A DNA stretch of 64,000 bases from Entoloma clypeatum (taxonomy: Eukaryota > Basidiomycota > Agaricomycetes > Agaricales > Entolomataceae). Positions within the stretch are counted from its first letter, which is position 1, and each line of letters opens with the position of its first letter. The notes beneath the pieces were generated by a model that saw nothing but the letters and a program-made list of their open reading frames with translations, made no database searches and was not told the DNA's origin. Both the position numbers and the translations under genes were made by a program. This document shows positions 21,842 through 31,200 of the stretch, piece by piece. The stretch is from NCBI GenBank assembly GCA_963565915.1, contig OY751493.1:4154001-4218000 (forward strand), given 5' to 3'.

Positions 21842-23164
21842 TCAATCTGGTACTTGCTCGGGCTCTGGAGTGGGTACTCGTGGCTCGTCATCGGGCTCGC
21901 TACACGGCAAATCATCGTCTGATTCAGGGTGATCCTGTTCAATGGGAACTGGGTCATGAGGTGTTTCGTTGTGACTATCGTCGTTGTTGCTGCTGGGGAT
22001 GAGATCCTCAAACTCATCAGCCGGCTCTGGGTTTTCCATTTCTGGATGGTTTTCTGGCAAAGGGTCAATGTGGCATCTAGGGTACTTGCTTTCATCAAAG
22101 ATGGCTTTCCCGCCCATGAAAATCGTGTTGGTCTCAGGATCCATGAAGCGGTATCCTTTGACCCCTGGTTTTGATCTGAGATAAATCATCAATCGAGATC
22201 TTGACTCTAGGGAGTTTCTGCATTTTTCTTTTGGGATATATATGTATGCTTGGCATCCGAAGACTCTGACGCTGGACATGTCGGGAATCTCATTGGTCAC
22301 CCTGAAATAAGGGGTTTTCCATTCAAGACGCCGCATGGGGGTTCTGTTGTATAGAAATGCTGCATGTTCCAAACAGAATTCCCACCACATCGGCGGTAGA
22401 CATGCGTCGAAATGCAATGCCTGAGATTTTTCCCACAGAGTTCGATTTATCCGTTCTGCTCTACCATTCTGCTGATGCTGATATGGGAGTGTGACGTCGA
22501 TCAGAATTCCATGATCAGCAAGTACATTCTTGTATTCGTCAAATTCTCCACCTCCATCAACCCGCCATTTTTTAGGGGTGGCGGCGAATTGATTCTGGAT
22601 CATCGCAAGGAATTGTTTCAGCGCCGTGATGGCACCTGACTTTTTCCTAAGCAAGACGACCCAGACATGGGAAGAAAAATCATCCAAAAAGGTAAGGAAA
22701 TATTTGTACTTATGGTATGATGCCGTGGATATCTGCTTTAAATCCGAATGGATCAAATCAAAGGGTTTGACAGCCCTTGTCATGGAGTTGGGATAAGATT
22801 GATTCGGCATTTTCCCTTTTAGGCACCCCGTGCAGCTTTCCTGTGATTTCTCACGTACTAACGTTCTCGGTACTCCTTTGGTACTGGTGGGAATCTTATT
22901 GAGCGCCTGGTCATTTGGGTGGCCAAGGCGTTTATGCCAGGTTTCAACAGTGATTTTGCTAGAGATCGCATGGATTTGGTCATAGCATATTTCAGTGTCT
23001 AACCAATAAATGGTTTGTCCGAGAATGTGAGGCGAGAACTGTATTTTGTTCTGTCCTTTGGAGATGTTAATTTCTCCATGCATTCCATCTACTTTGTAAC
23101 CGTGATTAAGGAAGACGCCTAGGGACAATAGGCGTGTGTCCATGTCCGGAATGTAGAATACAGG
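21842..23164 (-). CDS. Cop-A copy 1 integrase
   Basis: Begins at VFYIPDMDTRLLSLG. GAG-pre-integrase zinc motif: TWHKRLGHPND ... SCTGCLKGK. The rve core has its catalytic acids in DLIHSDLKQI, WRVDGGGEFDEY and NGRAERINRTLWE. The C-terminal part, rich in Asp/Glu/Pro, links to RT. It ends with TGA after EPEQVPD, and the same TGA is present in copy 2. Coding is otherwise continuous. Confidence 0.85.
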   Translation of the reverse strand, partial: PVFYIPDMDTRLLSLGVFLNHGYKVDGMHGEINISKGQNKIQFSPHILGQTIYWLDTEICYDQIHAISSKITVETWHKRLGHPNDQALNKIPTSTKGVPRTLVREKSQESCTGCLKGKMPNQSYPNSMTRAVKPFDLIHSDLKQISTASYHKYKYFLTFLDDFSSHVWVVLLRKKSGAITALKQFLAMIQNQFAATPKKWRVDGGGEFDEYKNVLADHGILIDVTLPYQHQQNGRAERINRTLWEKSQALHFDACLPPMWWEFCLEHAAFLYNRTPMRRLEWKTPYFRVTNEIPDMSSVRVFGCQAYIYIPKEKCRNSLESRSRLMIYLRSKPGVKGYRFMDPETNTIFMGGKAIFDESKYPRCHIDPLPENHPEMENPEPADEFEDLIPSSNNDDSHNETPHDPVPIEQDHPESDDDLPCSEPDDEPRVPTPEPEQVPD

Positions 23165-24889
23165 TCAGAGAAGATGGGTTTTTATTTCCCCATTTAGGGT
23201 ATGCCGTACTGGAACGGCCCCAACTCCAAGAATTTCCAGTTTCTTTCCCTTTGCAGCTGTTTGGACAAATCGCTTAGCCTTGAGAGGCCTGTAGTATGCA
23301 AAGTCTTTAAACTCATGGGTAAAGTGTAACAATGCGCCGGAATCTAAGATCCACTGAGCGCGTTCTTTCTCTTTGCAGTGTGTGCAGGACGCAAAATGTT
23401 TGATATATTTTTTGTACAGATCATCACTAAAGAGATCTATACTATCTGCATTGGTACTAGCTAATATATGTTCAAACGTCTGTGCGTGATTATTAGCATT
23501 TCCCATTTGGTCAAGTTTGAGAGAAGGATGTGACGAACCGTCAAGTTCGATCAGCCCATCTTCAAATTGTTCCGGCCCCATCCGCTCGCTTTGATGGTCT
23601 ATGTCCATCATCCTGAGCGAGTCATCCAAGGGTGGAGTGACTCGACGCTGCTTGGATGGTCTTCCATCTTCTTCTGGGATAATTGTATCCATGATTCGAA
23701 GGTTCGACCCTGAGGGACGAGCACCAATGTTCCGTGCGAGTTTGCGGATGTGATCGTTCTTTTTCCACACGGACGGTTTTCCAGAAGGAAGCCCGGTGTA
23801 CTGTGACGGAGGGGGGTTCATGCGTTGCAGGAGCGACTGCATTTTTCCAGAATCGGGCTGTGCGGTACTTGTCATTTTCCCGCGGCCAGTGATGGTGGTG
23901 AAGGACGGTGCCGGAAGAGGAGGGAAGTGGATGGTGGGAGCAACAAACTCAACCGTTTCTTCCACATGGTCGGACGCGTTGTCTGCAGTGTTGGCGCTTT
24001 TCTTTTGGTTGCGCCAGCATCCTTTTCCCTTCTTCTTTTCAAAAGTGGTACTAGGGTCGGTCGAGTTAGGCTGCTCGTCAGCGTCGTTCTGCGAGGTACT
24101 TGGCTTTTGCTGCTTTTCCCATTTGGGGTCCTGCCCCTTGCGCTTTGTCCTGGAAATTTTCTTGGCCTGCTCATTGGACACACGAGTAGACCCGACTGAA
24201 TACTTGCGCCTGTATTCCGAAATGATGCTTTCGGCAACTCCTTTCCATGTGAAGTCGTCAGCATTGTACACCTGGAAGAGAGTGGTGGAGAGCGAGGACC
24301 ATGCGTCAGGGATGGCGTTGGTGAGGATCATTGCTTGCATCATATCGGGCACGTCGAACTTCGACTCACTGAGACGAGCAAAGAGTGACCCCAGGCGCTC
24401 AATTTCAGGCACAGGGTCGCGTCCAGATAGTTTGAAGGTAGCGGCGGCCTTGAAGTTGCCAAAGATGATGGCCAGGGATACCTTGGCATAGGCATCTTTC
24501 AATGTTGTCCATGCGCTAAGCGCTGAGGTGCTGTCCTTGATGTGGCGTCTGATCGCCTCAGAGACCTTCAGGCGTATCACCCCGAGAGCTACGTCGTCGT
24601 CCCTGATCCAGGCTTTTTCTTCCTTGCGGAAGCCGGGCTGGTCAACCGTGGTAGTCAGCACAGGGGGAGCAGCAGCAGTGGCCCCAGGGGTGGAGACCGT
24701 GGTGGTGAAGTCGGCGATGACAGGGCGGAGGATGTTGCCAGAAACAAGGCGCCAGACTCCTTGATGGAGGAGGTAGGACTTCATCCTTTCGGCCCAGCTT
24801 TGGTAGTCGATGCCGTCGAAGGGGGTGATGATGTCAAGAGCAGAGCGAGAGGTAGACATTGTTAATGAATCTAAAAGGAGTTCTCCCAA
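23165..24889 (-). CDS. Cop-A copy 1 gag-protease
   Basis: 574-codon frame. It may start at the ATG at 24889 or, more likely, at MSTSRSALDIITPFDG about ten codons later. Copia-type gag: FDGIDYQSWAERMKSYLLHQ near the N-terminus. The aspartic protease site WILDSGALLHFTHEF lies near residue 515, preceded by CTHCKEKERAQ; I see no full CCHC knuckle. The frame ends with TGA at 23165, immediately before the integrase frame (PVFYIPDMDTRLLSLG), so gag-PR and IN are separated by one stop. If that TGA was CGA, the polyprotein was once continuous. Confidence 0.85.
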   Translation of the reverse strand: MGELLLDSLTMSTSRSALDIITPFDGIDYQSWAERMKSYLLHQGVWRLVSGNILRPVIADFTTTVSTPGATAAAPPVLTTTVDQPGFRKEEKAWIRDDDVALGVIRLKVSEAIRRHIKDSTSALSAWTTLKDAYAKVSLAIIFGNFKAAATFKLSGRDPVPEIERLGSLFARLSESKFDVPDMMQAMILTNAIPDAWSSLSTTLFQVYNADDFTWKGVAESIISEYRRKYSVGSTRVSNEQAKKISRTKRKGQDPKWEKQQKPSTSQNDADEQPNSTDPSTTFEKKKGKGCWRNQKKSANTADNASDHVEETVEFVAPTIHFPPLPAPSFTTITGRGKMTSTAQPDSGKMQSLLQRMNPPPSQYTGLPSGKPSVWKKNDHIRKLARNIGARPSGSNLRIMDTIIPEEDGRPSKQRRVTPPLDDSLRMMDIDHQSERMGPEQFEDGLIELDGSSHPSLKLDQMGNANNHAQTFEHILASTNADSIDLFSDDLYKKYIKHFASCTHCKEKERAQWILDSGALLHFTHEFKDFAYYRPLKAKRFVQTAAKGKKLEILGVGAVPVRHTLNGEIKTHLL

Positions 24890-25211
24890 TCAGTGATGTT
24901 GTTTATGAATTTGATTTTTAGAGAAAACAAATAAATGATTTCTCATAACATATTCCCTTTAGGAATAGTGGTTGTGGGAAAAACCCTTTTTGTCAGAAGT
25001 GTGTGAGGTACGATCAACATTTCCACATGATGTGTACTAAGTCAATCCCCTTAGGGACGCTTCATGACAGGTACTTGTCGTAATGACGTTCCCAGGTTCA
25101 TGTGTGAAGAAGTAAGACTCAGAACCTAGATCTTTCGATCGGTTCTTTTGCCAACCAGGGTAGAGTGGGCAGGTACTTGCTGTTGCCAGCGTTCCCAAGT
25201 CCCTCTGCTAT

Positions 25212-25226
25212 CCGGGGCCCATAACC
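25212..25226 (-). promoter_or_regulatory. Putative primer-binding site (initiator Met tRNA, internal half)
   Basis: Directly after the 5' LTR the minus strand reads GGTTATGGGCCC. This is nearly complementary to the anticodon region of initiator tRNA-Met (GGGCTCATAACC), the internal half-tRNA priming mode known for Ty5-type copia elements. Inference from complementarity alone. Confidence 0.45.
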
Positions 25227-25535
25227 TATTGAAGTTCCACCTGGACGTTAGCCACAGATGTACTGAGCAACCAGCTACAGTGGAAGTACTCTACATAACC
25301 ATTCTAGCCACTTACATGGTTTGGGAGGGGTGAGGCTGGTGAGAGCGGTTGAGGCTGGTAAGAGCGATGGAGCTGGTTAAGAGTCAAGAGACAACTTGTT
25401 GATATTGACAGTTTCCTGGTCTTATATACCATACTACTGTTTGTACCAACCAAATAAGTATGTAATCGAAGATGTGTAAAGGTCACGTGATGTAATCTAA
25501 TCTAATCTAATCTACGTGATGGAAAAGTTTCAACA
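25227..25535 (-). repeat. Cop-A copy 1, 5' LTR
   Basis: Matches the other LTR over its full length with five differences. It is followed inward (minus strand) by GGTTATGGGCCC, a likely primer-binding site. Confidence 0.88.
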
Positions 25536-25540
25536 ATGCC

Positions 25541-25920
25541 AACTGCCTCTTCCAATGTATGGCCTTTAAGAAAGGTCTTTTCTTCTTTGTTACAGCCTTG
25601 AATTCATGTTTTCTGAGAACACTTCTCACAGTTTCTGGGGAGACAGGATTGGAGATGACAGTGTTGATGTGTTTGGTAGCCTGCACAGCATTGGAGGCTC
25701 TCCCTGAGGTGATTTGTGAAAGTATGTTTCGTGTGTTGGTGGGAGAAAGCTTGGATGGATGACCACCAGAAGAGAGATTGCAATGAGGAAGAAGATTCTG
25801 AAGCACTCTGGAGACAGTTGGTTGGCTGACACCCAGGTTAGAGGCAATATGACAAGTGGAGTGACCATTGGAGGCCAGAGAAAGAATGTTTTCCTTGTGG
25901 GAAGAGGAGATAGGGCGCAT
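25541..25920 (-). pseudogene. Tc1-like transposase, N-terminal part
   Basis: Starts MRPISSSHKENILSLASNGH. A helix-turn-helix follows (IASNLGVSQPTVSRVLQNLL, about residues 26-45), a second DNA-binding part at about 55-110, then KKRPFLKAIHWKRQLAL, the lead-in to the catalytic domain. It is cut by Cop-A at ATGCC and continues at 19757. Confidence 0.8.
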
Positions 25921-26284
25921 GATTAATTATGGAGGCTGTTGAGGTTGGATTCTTCTTATACAACTTTTCTTGACAACCCATCAGGGTTCTATTCAAGTTC
26001 CATCAGTAAGTCATGACAACTGGTTACCATACAACCAGTGAAGCATTTGATTCTGATAATTGCCATAGGTACTCACAAAACTGATTCAATGAGTTGCTGA
26101 TTTAATTTAATCATATCTCCATGGATTCTGATCTAAATCATATGATTCCTTTATATTCTGAAAGCCCTGAAGTAGGGCTTTCAATTATATACCAAAGGGT
26201 TAATTCAATTGGTATTCTTTGCAGAGTTATCTTGAAGGTATTCAAAAAGCAACCAACATTGAATCAGTTTTGTGAGGCACTGTA

Positions 26285-26736
26285 ATCTCATTGAATGAGA
26301 CTAACTGTCTTGTTTTGTCCGGGGTGTCTGGAGAGAATATGGTTGTGCTTGTTGCAGAGGATGCACAGTCAGAGATGCTTAGGCAGAGAGGCTTAAGTAG
26401 CAAAGGCAGATACCAAGGTGATTGCTAGATCTGGGGAATACATGCAATGTATCTACCCTATATATACTAGAAGGTTGAGTCATCTAGATGACTCTAGAGC
26501 AGTTCCGGTCTGACTCCAGAAGCAGACCCGGAGTAGGTGTCTATGGTAACTGCTGCGGCGTGAGTCAGAGTATCTAAGTATAGTCCAATAAGTAACACAA
26601 TGTCAAGGATGTGTGAGAGTAACCACCTAGATATGGTAACGATGACCATACTGTAGTGAGTAAGCGGAGGCCGGGGCCCGAATGATGTAAAAGTGAATAG
26701 TAAGCATAAAACCAATAGATAAGATGAAACTGGCCA
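26285..26736 (-). repeat. LTR-like sequence, unassigned family
   Basis: On the minus strand it has a TATA box (GTATATATAGGG, about 26452-26464) followed about 40 bp later by AGCAATCACCTTG, which resembles the Gyp-A LTR downstream region. Overall it does not align with any other LTR here. Ends not determined; right neighbour is the Gyp-D pol fragment. Confidence 0.4.
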
Positions 26737-27029
26737 TTAATCAGATAAGGCCTCTACGTCTTGTATCTGGTCCGAGTGATCAATGCCATGGATAGCGAAT
26801 CCATAACAAAAAGTGAGTTTCAACTCATTGAATGCACTCCATGCGGAGTTGGAGAAGCGGAATGGAGTACCCTTCTGGGTGCGTTGGGTGAGCGGAACAA
26901 TGATCTCTGAATAACCGTAAATAAAATGTCGATAGAAATTTGTGAATCCAAGGAAAGACTGTACGTCCTTCACTTTTCGAGGTTCAGGCCACTCTTGGAT
27001 GGTCTTCACCTTGGTTTCAGACATGTGGA
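26737..27029 (-). pseudogene. Gyp-D reverse transcriptase C-terminal piece
   Basis: Reads HMSETKVKTIQEWPEPRKVK and VQSFLGFTNFYRHFI, the end of a Ty3/Gypsy RT and its connection to RNase H, then loses similarity at about 26780. It is separated from the upstream part of the same gene by the inserted element at 27030-27512. Confidence 0.75.
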
Positions 27030-27512
27030 TAGTGTTTGAAAGTCCAGTCCAGTCCGGTTTTTTGCCCAAAAAATTAAGAACCTAGAACCAAGACTGGTTG
27101 AGTGGTTTCTCCAAAAAACTGAAACCAGGACTGGACTGGTCAAAGACTGGTGAACCAGTCTTTCCTTTCTCAAAAAAGTAAACCAGGACTGGTTCAAACT
27201 GGTTTAAACTGATTATTTTCCAATTTATTAGAACTGTTTCAAAACATCATTTATAACACATTCCAAAACATTTTATAGAAGCTTTGATGAACAAAATCTA
27301 TGTGAACCTATAAGAACCTGTGTGAACCTATGACCAGTTTACATTTTTGAGTCTCAAATCAAGACTGGTGTTGAACCAGTCTTCTTTTTTGCCAAAAGTT
27401 GAAGAACCTGAGACTGGTCAATCCTCAAAACTCTAAAACTTGAGACTGCAGTCCAGTCTCTCACCAGTCTTTACCAGTCTGGTTCTGGTCCAGTTCTAGG
27501 TCTTTGAGACTG
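27030..27512. mobile_element. hAT-like non-autonomous element, ACCAGTC-word family, copy 1
   Basis: Left end TAGTGTTTGAAAGTCCAGTC lies precisely inside the Gyp-D RT frame. The body is made of AGACTGGT/ACCAGTCT words on both strands. The right end stops at GAGACTGGA without the expected terminal CACTA-type end, so about 13 bp of terminus and one TSD copy are missing. Nearly the same sequence occurs inverted at 32177-32658. Confidence 0.7.
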
Positions 27513-28828
27513 GAGGGAGAAAAGATAAAACCAAGATATTTGACTGTGTCAACGGAAAATTCACACTTGTCGGAGCAGACATAGAGTCCATTCTTGCGGA
27601 GATGTTGGAGAACTTCCTTGACATTGTCGGGGTGCTTGGTGGGGCCATACAGAGTCCTGTGGACTGCCCACCATTTTTTTGTTTCATCTGTAGTCTTGGC
27701 TTGGGCAGTGCACGCCTTAGCCTTAGAGGCAGAGGACGAAGACTTCAGGCAATCTTTCGCAATGTGTCCTGCTTTGCGGCAAAACATACAGAGGTTGTTG
27801 TCAAAACGGTGTTTGCATTCCTCTGAAGTTGATTTTCCATCTTTTCTGAGTTTGTCGGAGATGTCGGACTTGGGAGTGGAGGAAGGCTTCAACTGTTTGC
27901 CCTGGTTCTGTGTCTGCAGTTTGGCTTTGGAGTTTTTCTCGGAGTTTGCAGAGGGAGTTTTAGCTTCGGATTTGTTGGGTTTGGATGCAGACTTGTCGGA
28001 GTGGGATTTCTTGCGCTGATGTTCCCAGTGGCGAGCATCGATGGTCTGTGCTAGCTCCCTAAGTGCTGGTAACGTGCTTGGCTTTACTTGAGTCCCAAGG
28101 ACATCTTTAATCCGCTCCGCCAACCTGGAGTAGTACTGGTGATGCAGGGCGGAGCTGTCCCAGTGCGTTTTGGCAGCAAGGCGTGTGAACTCAATATTAT
28201 ACTTGAGAATTTTGTGCATTTTGAGATTGTCCAAAGAGTCAGCAGCATCCGCAACAGGGTCAATGACCCCAAATTCCATGTGGAGTGTGTGGAGGAATGC
28301 AGATCAATCTTCATACCAGTCCGGGGGGTTGTCTGGGTCCGGTTCAATGATAAAATGCTCAAAACAATTGAGAGCTGTGCCTCGGAGGAAAGAGATGCCA
28401 AGAGTGATTTTGGCAGAGTCATCGTCATACTCAGAGTTGTCGTGGAAAAACAATGTGTATTGGAGGATGAACTGGTTAAGTTTCCAGGGATCAGAACCAT
28501 CAAAGGTGTCCGGATCCTTGGCCTTTTTGTGATGCTTGTGACCTTTGCTGCATTTGAGTTCATTGGTCATTAAGACAATCATCTGCAAGGGCTTGTGGGC
28601 CAAAAATATCAAAAGGCCCGCCTGTAGGAGACGGGGGTGGGGATTCTATGGGGGATGTGGGGATCAGAATATTATGCGGAGGTGTGATGGGCCAAAACCC
28701 GGAGGTGTCGGAGTAGTTGGAGTTACAGGGGATAGTTCTGTTAAATGTTGTTCAACATTTTGTAGGACTTGCTGCCTAGAAGTGCCAGCTTCTGCGGCTT
28801 TTGCTGTCTTGGTGTTTTGGAGTGTCAT
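27513..28828 (-). pseudogene. Gyp-D gag, fused by deletion to reverse transcriptase
   Basis: Start ATG at 28828 (MTLQNTKTAKAAEAGTSRQQ). Retrotransposon gag core: DTFDGSDPWKLNQFILQYTL and FLRGTALNCFEHFI, with a TGA at about 28300. Then a Lys/Ser-rich part and the zinc knuckle CMFCRKAGHIAKDC (about 27770-27812). Shortly after the knuckle the frame passes without a stop into RT sequence (LYVCSDKCEFSVDTVKYLGF), so protease and most of RT have been deleted in frame. The frame then meets the inserted element at 27512. Confidence 0.75.
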
Positions 28829-28868
28829 GACTAGCAGGAATCTAAAAACAGTTTGAGTTCAAATATAC

Positions 28869-30092
28869 TGTTAAGTAGGTGAAACATTGGAGCTTTGTTG
28901 GAGGTTGGACATAGGACTGAGACCGGAGCAGAACTCCGGAAATGCGGAGGAACGACAAAGGGGAGGGATGTGGCTTCAATGTATGTGTTGTGCTGCTGTT
29001 TGTTGGATAAGGTGTCCCAATTTCAGGAGGTCAGAGGAGAGGTCGGAGGTGCGGAGGTTCTCAGAGAGATCTCGGTGAGGGACACACTGATGTGGAAGTG
29101 ATCGGACGACGTTAGAGTTGTGACTCGGACACAGTACTGAGCTCGTTGAAGGGTAACAATAGAGGAAGAGCAGAAGATGATGATGTCGTTGGCGTATTGT
29201 ACCACGGCGAGGATCTCTGGCATGAACTGAGAGTAGAGGAGTGAACTTGGTTGATATTCAAACTGAGGAACTACAGGTATGGTGCGACCTTACATATCTA
29301 AATGTGATTACTTTACGGAGATGGTTGGAGTAGGTCCAGAGTTGTGGCATAAGTTGCCAGCAACTGTATTGAACATTGTTAAGTAGGTGAAAAGTCGGAG
29401 CTTCGTCGGAGTCCGTTGGAGGTCGGACGTAGGACTGAGACCGGAGTGGAACTCCAGAAATGCGGAGGAACAACGAAGGGGAGGGACATGGCTTCAACGT
29501 ATGTGTTGTGCCGCCGTTTGTTGGATAAGGTGTCCCAATTTCAGGAGGTTGGAGGAGAGGTCGGAGGTGCAGAGGTCCTCAGAAAGATCTCGGTGAGAGA
29601 CACATTGATGTGGAAATGGTCGGACGACGTCGGAGTTGTGACTCGGACACAGTACTGAGCTCGTCAAAGGATAACAATGGAGGAAGAGCAGTAGATGAGG
29701 ATGTCGTCGGCGTATTGTACCACGGCAAGGATCTCTGGCATGAACGGGGAGTAGAGGAGTGAACTTTGTTGATATTCGAACTGAGGAACTACAGGTATGG
29801 TACGAGCTTAAATACCTAAATGATATTACTTTACGGAGATGGTCGGAGTAGGTCCGGAGTTGTGGCGTAAGTTGCCAGCGACTGTAACGAACCTCGGAGA
29901 TGTCAGTCAACGGACCATGCAGAAAAGGCGATGCATAAGTAAACAGGAATATGAATATGAAATGCATAAAGGCATGGAGTTATGAATATGAAATGAAAGA
30001 TGGCAATGCGCAGAGATGCGGAGGTAACAGATGTCTGGAATGTCGGAGGATGATCAGAGTGGATGGGAGACTCGGAAATGGATATTACAACA
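28869..30092 (-). repeat. Gyp-D LTR, tandem pair (one truncated, one near full length)
   Basis: Two copies in the same orientation: 28869-29375 (lacks its upstream part) and 29377-30092. Both start TGTTAAGTAGGTG on the plus strand. They match the LTR at 15122-15799 in reverse. The order on the minus strand is full LTR, partial LTR, then gag at 28828, so this is a 5' LTR region that was partly duplicated. Confidence 0.75.
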
Positions 30093-30599
30093 CATGGGTC
30101 TGTAGCGGGCACTCCCTGCTTGATATGACATGCAGGTGCCAGGGCGGGCATGTCTGGGTGCATCTTGTAATGTGGCATAACAGGGAGGGTGGTTGGACAG
30201 CCGCTGAGTTGTGCAGGCACAGTATGGGTGCTGCCCAGGTGACAAGGCAGCTGTCAGGGGTCAGGCGCATGGCCAACATGTCTGGGGAGTGTCTGGTGGT
30301 TGCCTTCCCTGATGTGGGATGGCAGGGAGGGTCAGGTGGCATTTCAGGAGACAAGGGGTGTGCCTAGAGGGACAAGGTGGGGTGGGTGGGGTCTGGGGGT
30401 TGTGCACATAGGCGGGGAGGCAGGGCGACAGTGAAACAGGGAGACGGCAGTGGCGGGTGGATGGAGGTGGTACTGTAAGATGTGGATGGATGGTAAGAGG
30501 CAGGTACTGGGGCTGGTGATGTGCCAGGTGTCAGGAAGGGTCGAGGGGTGCATACCTGGGTTGTGATGTGGCACGGAGGGTCAGGCGTGTGGCCAACGC
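30093..30599. other. G/T-rich low-complexity stretch
   Basis: GGGTGG, TGTCTGG and CAGGG-rich sequence with no gene and no clear unit. GGTCAGG-type phrases recur (about 30254, 30328 and 30578). Confidence 0.45.
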
Positions 30600-30866
30600 A
30601 TCTGGGGCAGACTCCAACAGAGTCCGATGGGACTCCTATGGGATTGAAAAATCCCATAGGAGTGGGTTTTTGGCTGTACAGTCCTATGGAGTCTGATCAT
30701 AGTCCGTCGGACTCCTATTCAGTGGACTCTGTGGAGTGTTATGGACCGAGGGTCCAGCACTGACCCACAGTTTCCGCTTTTTCGGAGCAGAGTCCATCAG
30801 AGTCCGACAGACTCCATCACACTCCATCAGAGTGTGTAGGAGTGCATAAAAAATAAAAGGAAAAAA
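30600..30866. repeat. GACTCC-word repeat with perfect hairpin
   Basis: GACTCC/GGAGTC words recur on both strands. A perfect 13-bp stem, CTCCTATGGGATT with AATCCCATAGGAG, closes a 4-base loop near 30628-30662. Related to the block at 16190-16317 and 18502-18610. Confidence 0.6.
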
Positions 30867-30867
30867 T

Positions 30868-30941
30868 GCCACATATAAGAATTGAACTGATGACCTACTG
30901 GATGCAATGCAGCAACAAGGGAAACTACTGGACCATGTGGG
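30868..30941 (-). other. tRNA-like 74-bp sequence, possible SINE head
   Basis: On the minus strand it starts CCCACATGGTCCAGTAGTT and ends with CAGTTCAATTC ... ATGTGGC followed by a T-run (ATTTTTT). The ends pair at 6 of 7 positions as an acceptor stem, the first part resembles an A box and CAGTTCAATTC resembles a B box. The anticodon stem does not fold well, so it is unlikely to be a working tRNA gene. Confidence 0.35.
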
Positions 30942-31006
30942 AATCAGGGGTAGGTGGTGGGCTCACCTATATACTCACTGCCACATCACGACCATGCATC
31001 ACTAAT

Positions 31007-31200
31007 AGTGTTTTGAAGTCACATTACTTAACTGCAAGTTAATGTTAACTTAACATGACTAAACTCAAATTAACGTAACCCTATGGTTAAGGTTAACAAC
31101 TTTGGTGTACCATTAAATGAAGTTTAACCTCTGAGAAAGTTTTTCATTAACTTTTTTTAACCAGTTTTAACCAGTTAATCATGGTTGCAGAAAGCCCTGG
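31007..31200. mobile_element. hAT-like element fragment, TTAACC-word family
   Basis: Left end TAGTGTTTTGAAGTCAC is like the ends of the other hAT-like elements here, but the body is filled with TTAACC/GGTTAA words. It is cut at 31200 by the Gyp-A LTR; the right end is not seen. Confidence 0.5.

Larger units (their letters stand above)
19768..25535 (-). mobile_element. Cop-A copy 1: full-length Ty1/copia retrotransposon
   Basis: 5768 bp on the minus strand with two 309-bp LTRs and a 5-bp TSD ATGCC (19763-19767 and 25536-25540). The LTRs differ at five positions. Gene order gag-PR, IN, RT-RNase H is copia-type. It is inserted in the Tc1 transposase gene. A second, 5'-truncated copy lies at 40063-43165 on the plus strand. 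Confidence 0.92.
18967..26282 (-). mobile_element. Tc1/mariner element with long inverted repeats, split by Cop-A
   Basis: Outer ends read CAGTGCCTCACAAAACTGAT on both sides in inverted orientation, flanked by TA (18965-18966 and 26283-26284). Terminal repeats are 213 bp each (18967-19179 and 26070-26282), and each begins and ends with the same roughly 20-bp core in opposite orientation. Removing Cop-A and one ATGCC copy leaves an element of about 1.54 kb, normal for Tc1. The transposase is on the minus strand. Confidence 0.85.

Noticed and set aside
23796..24491. 231-codon plus-strand frame
   Set aside because: Antisense to the copia gag, which has the family motifs on the other strand.
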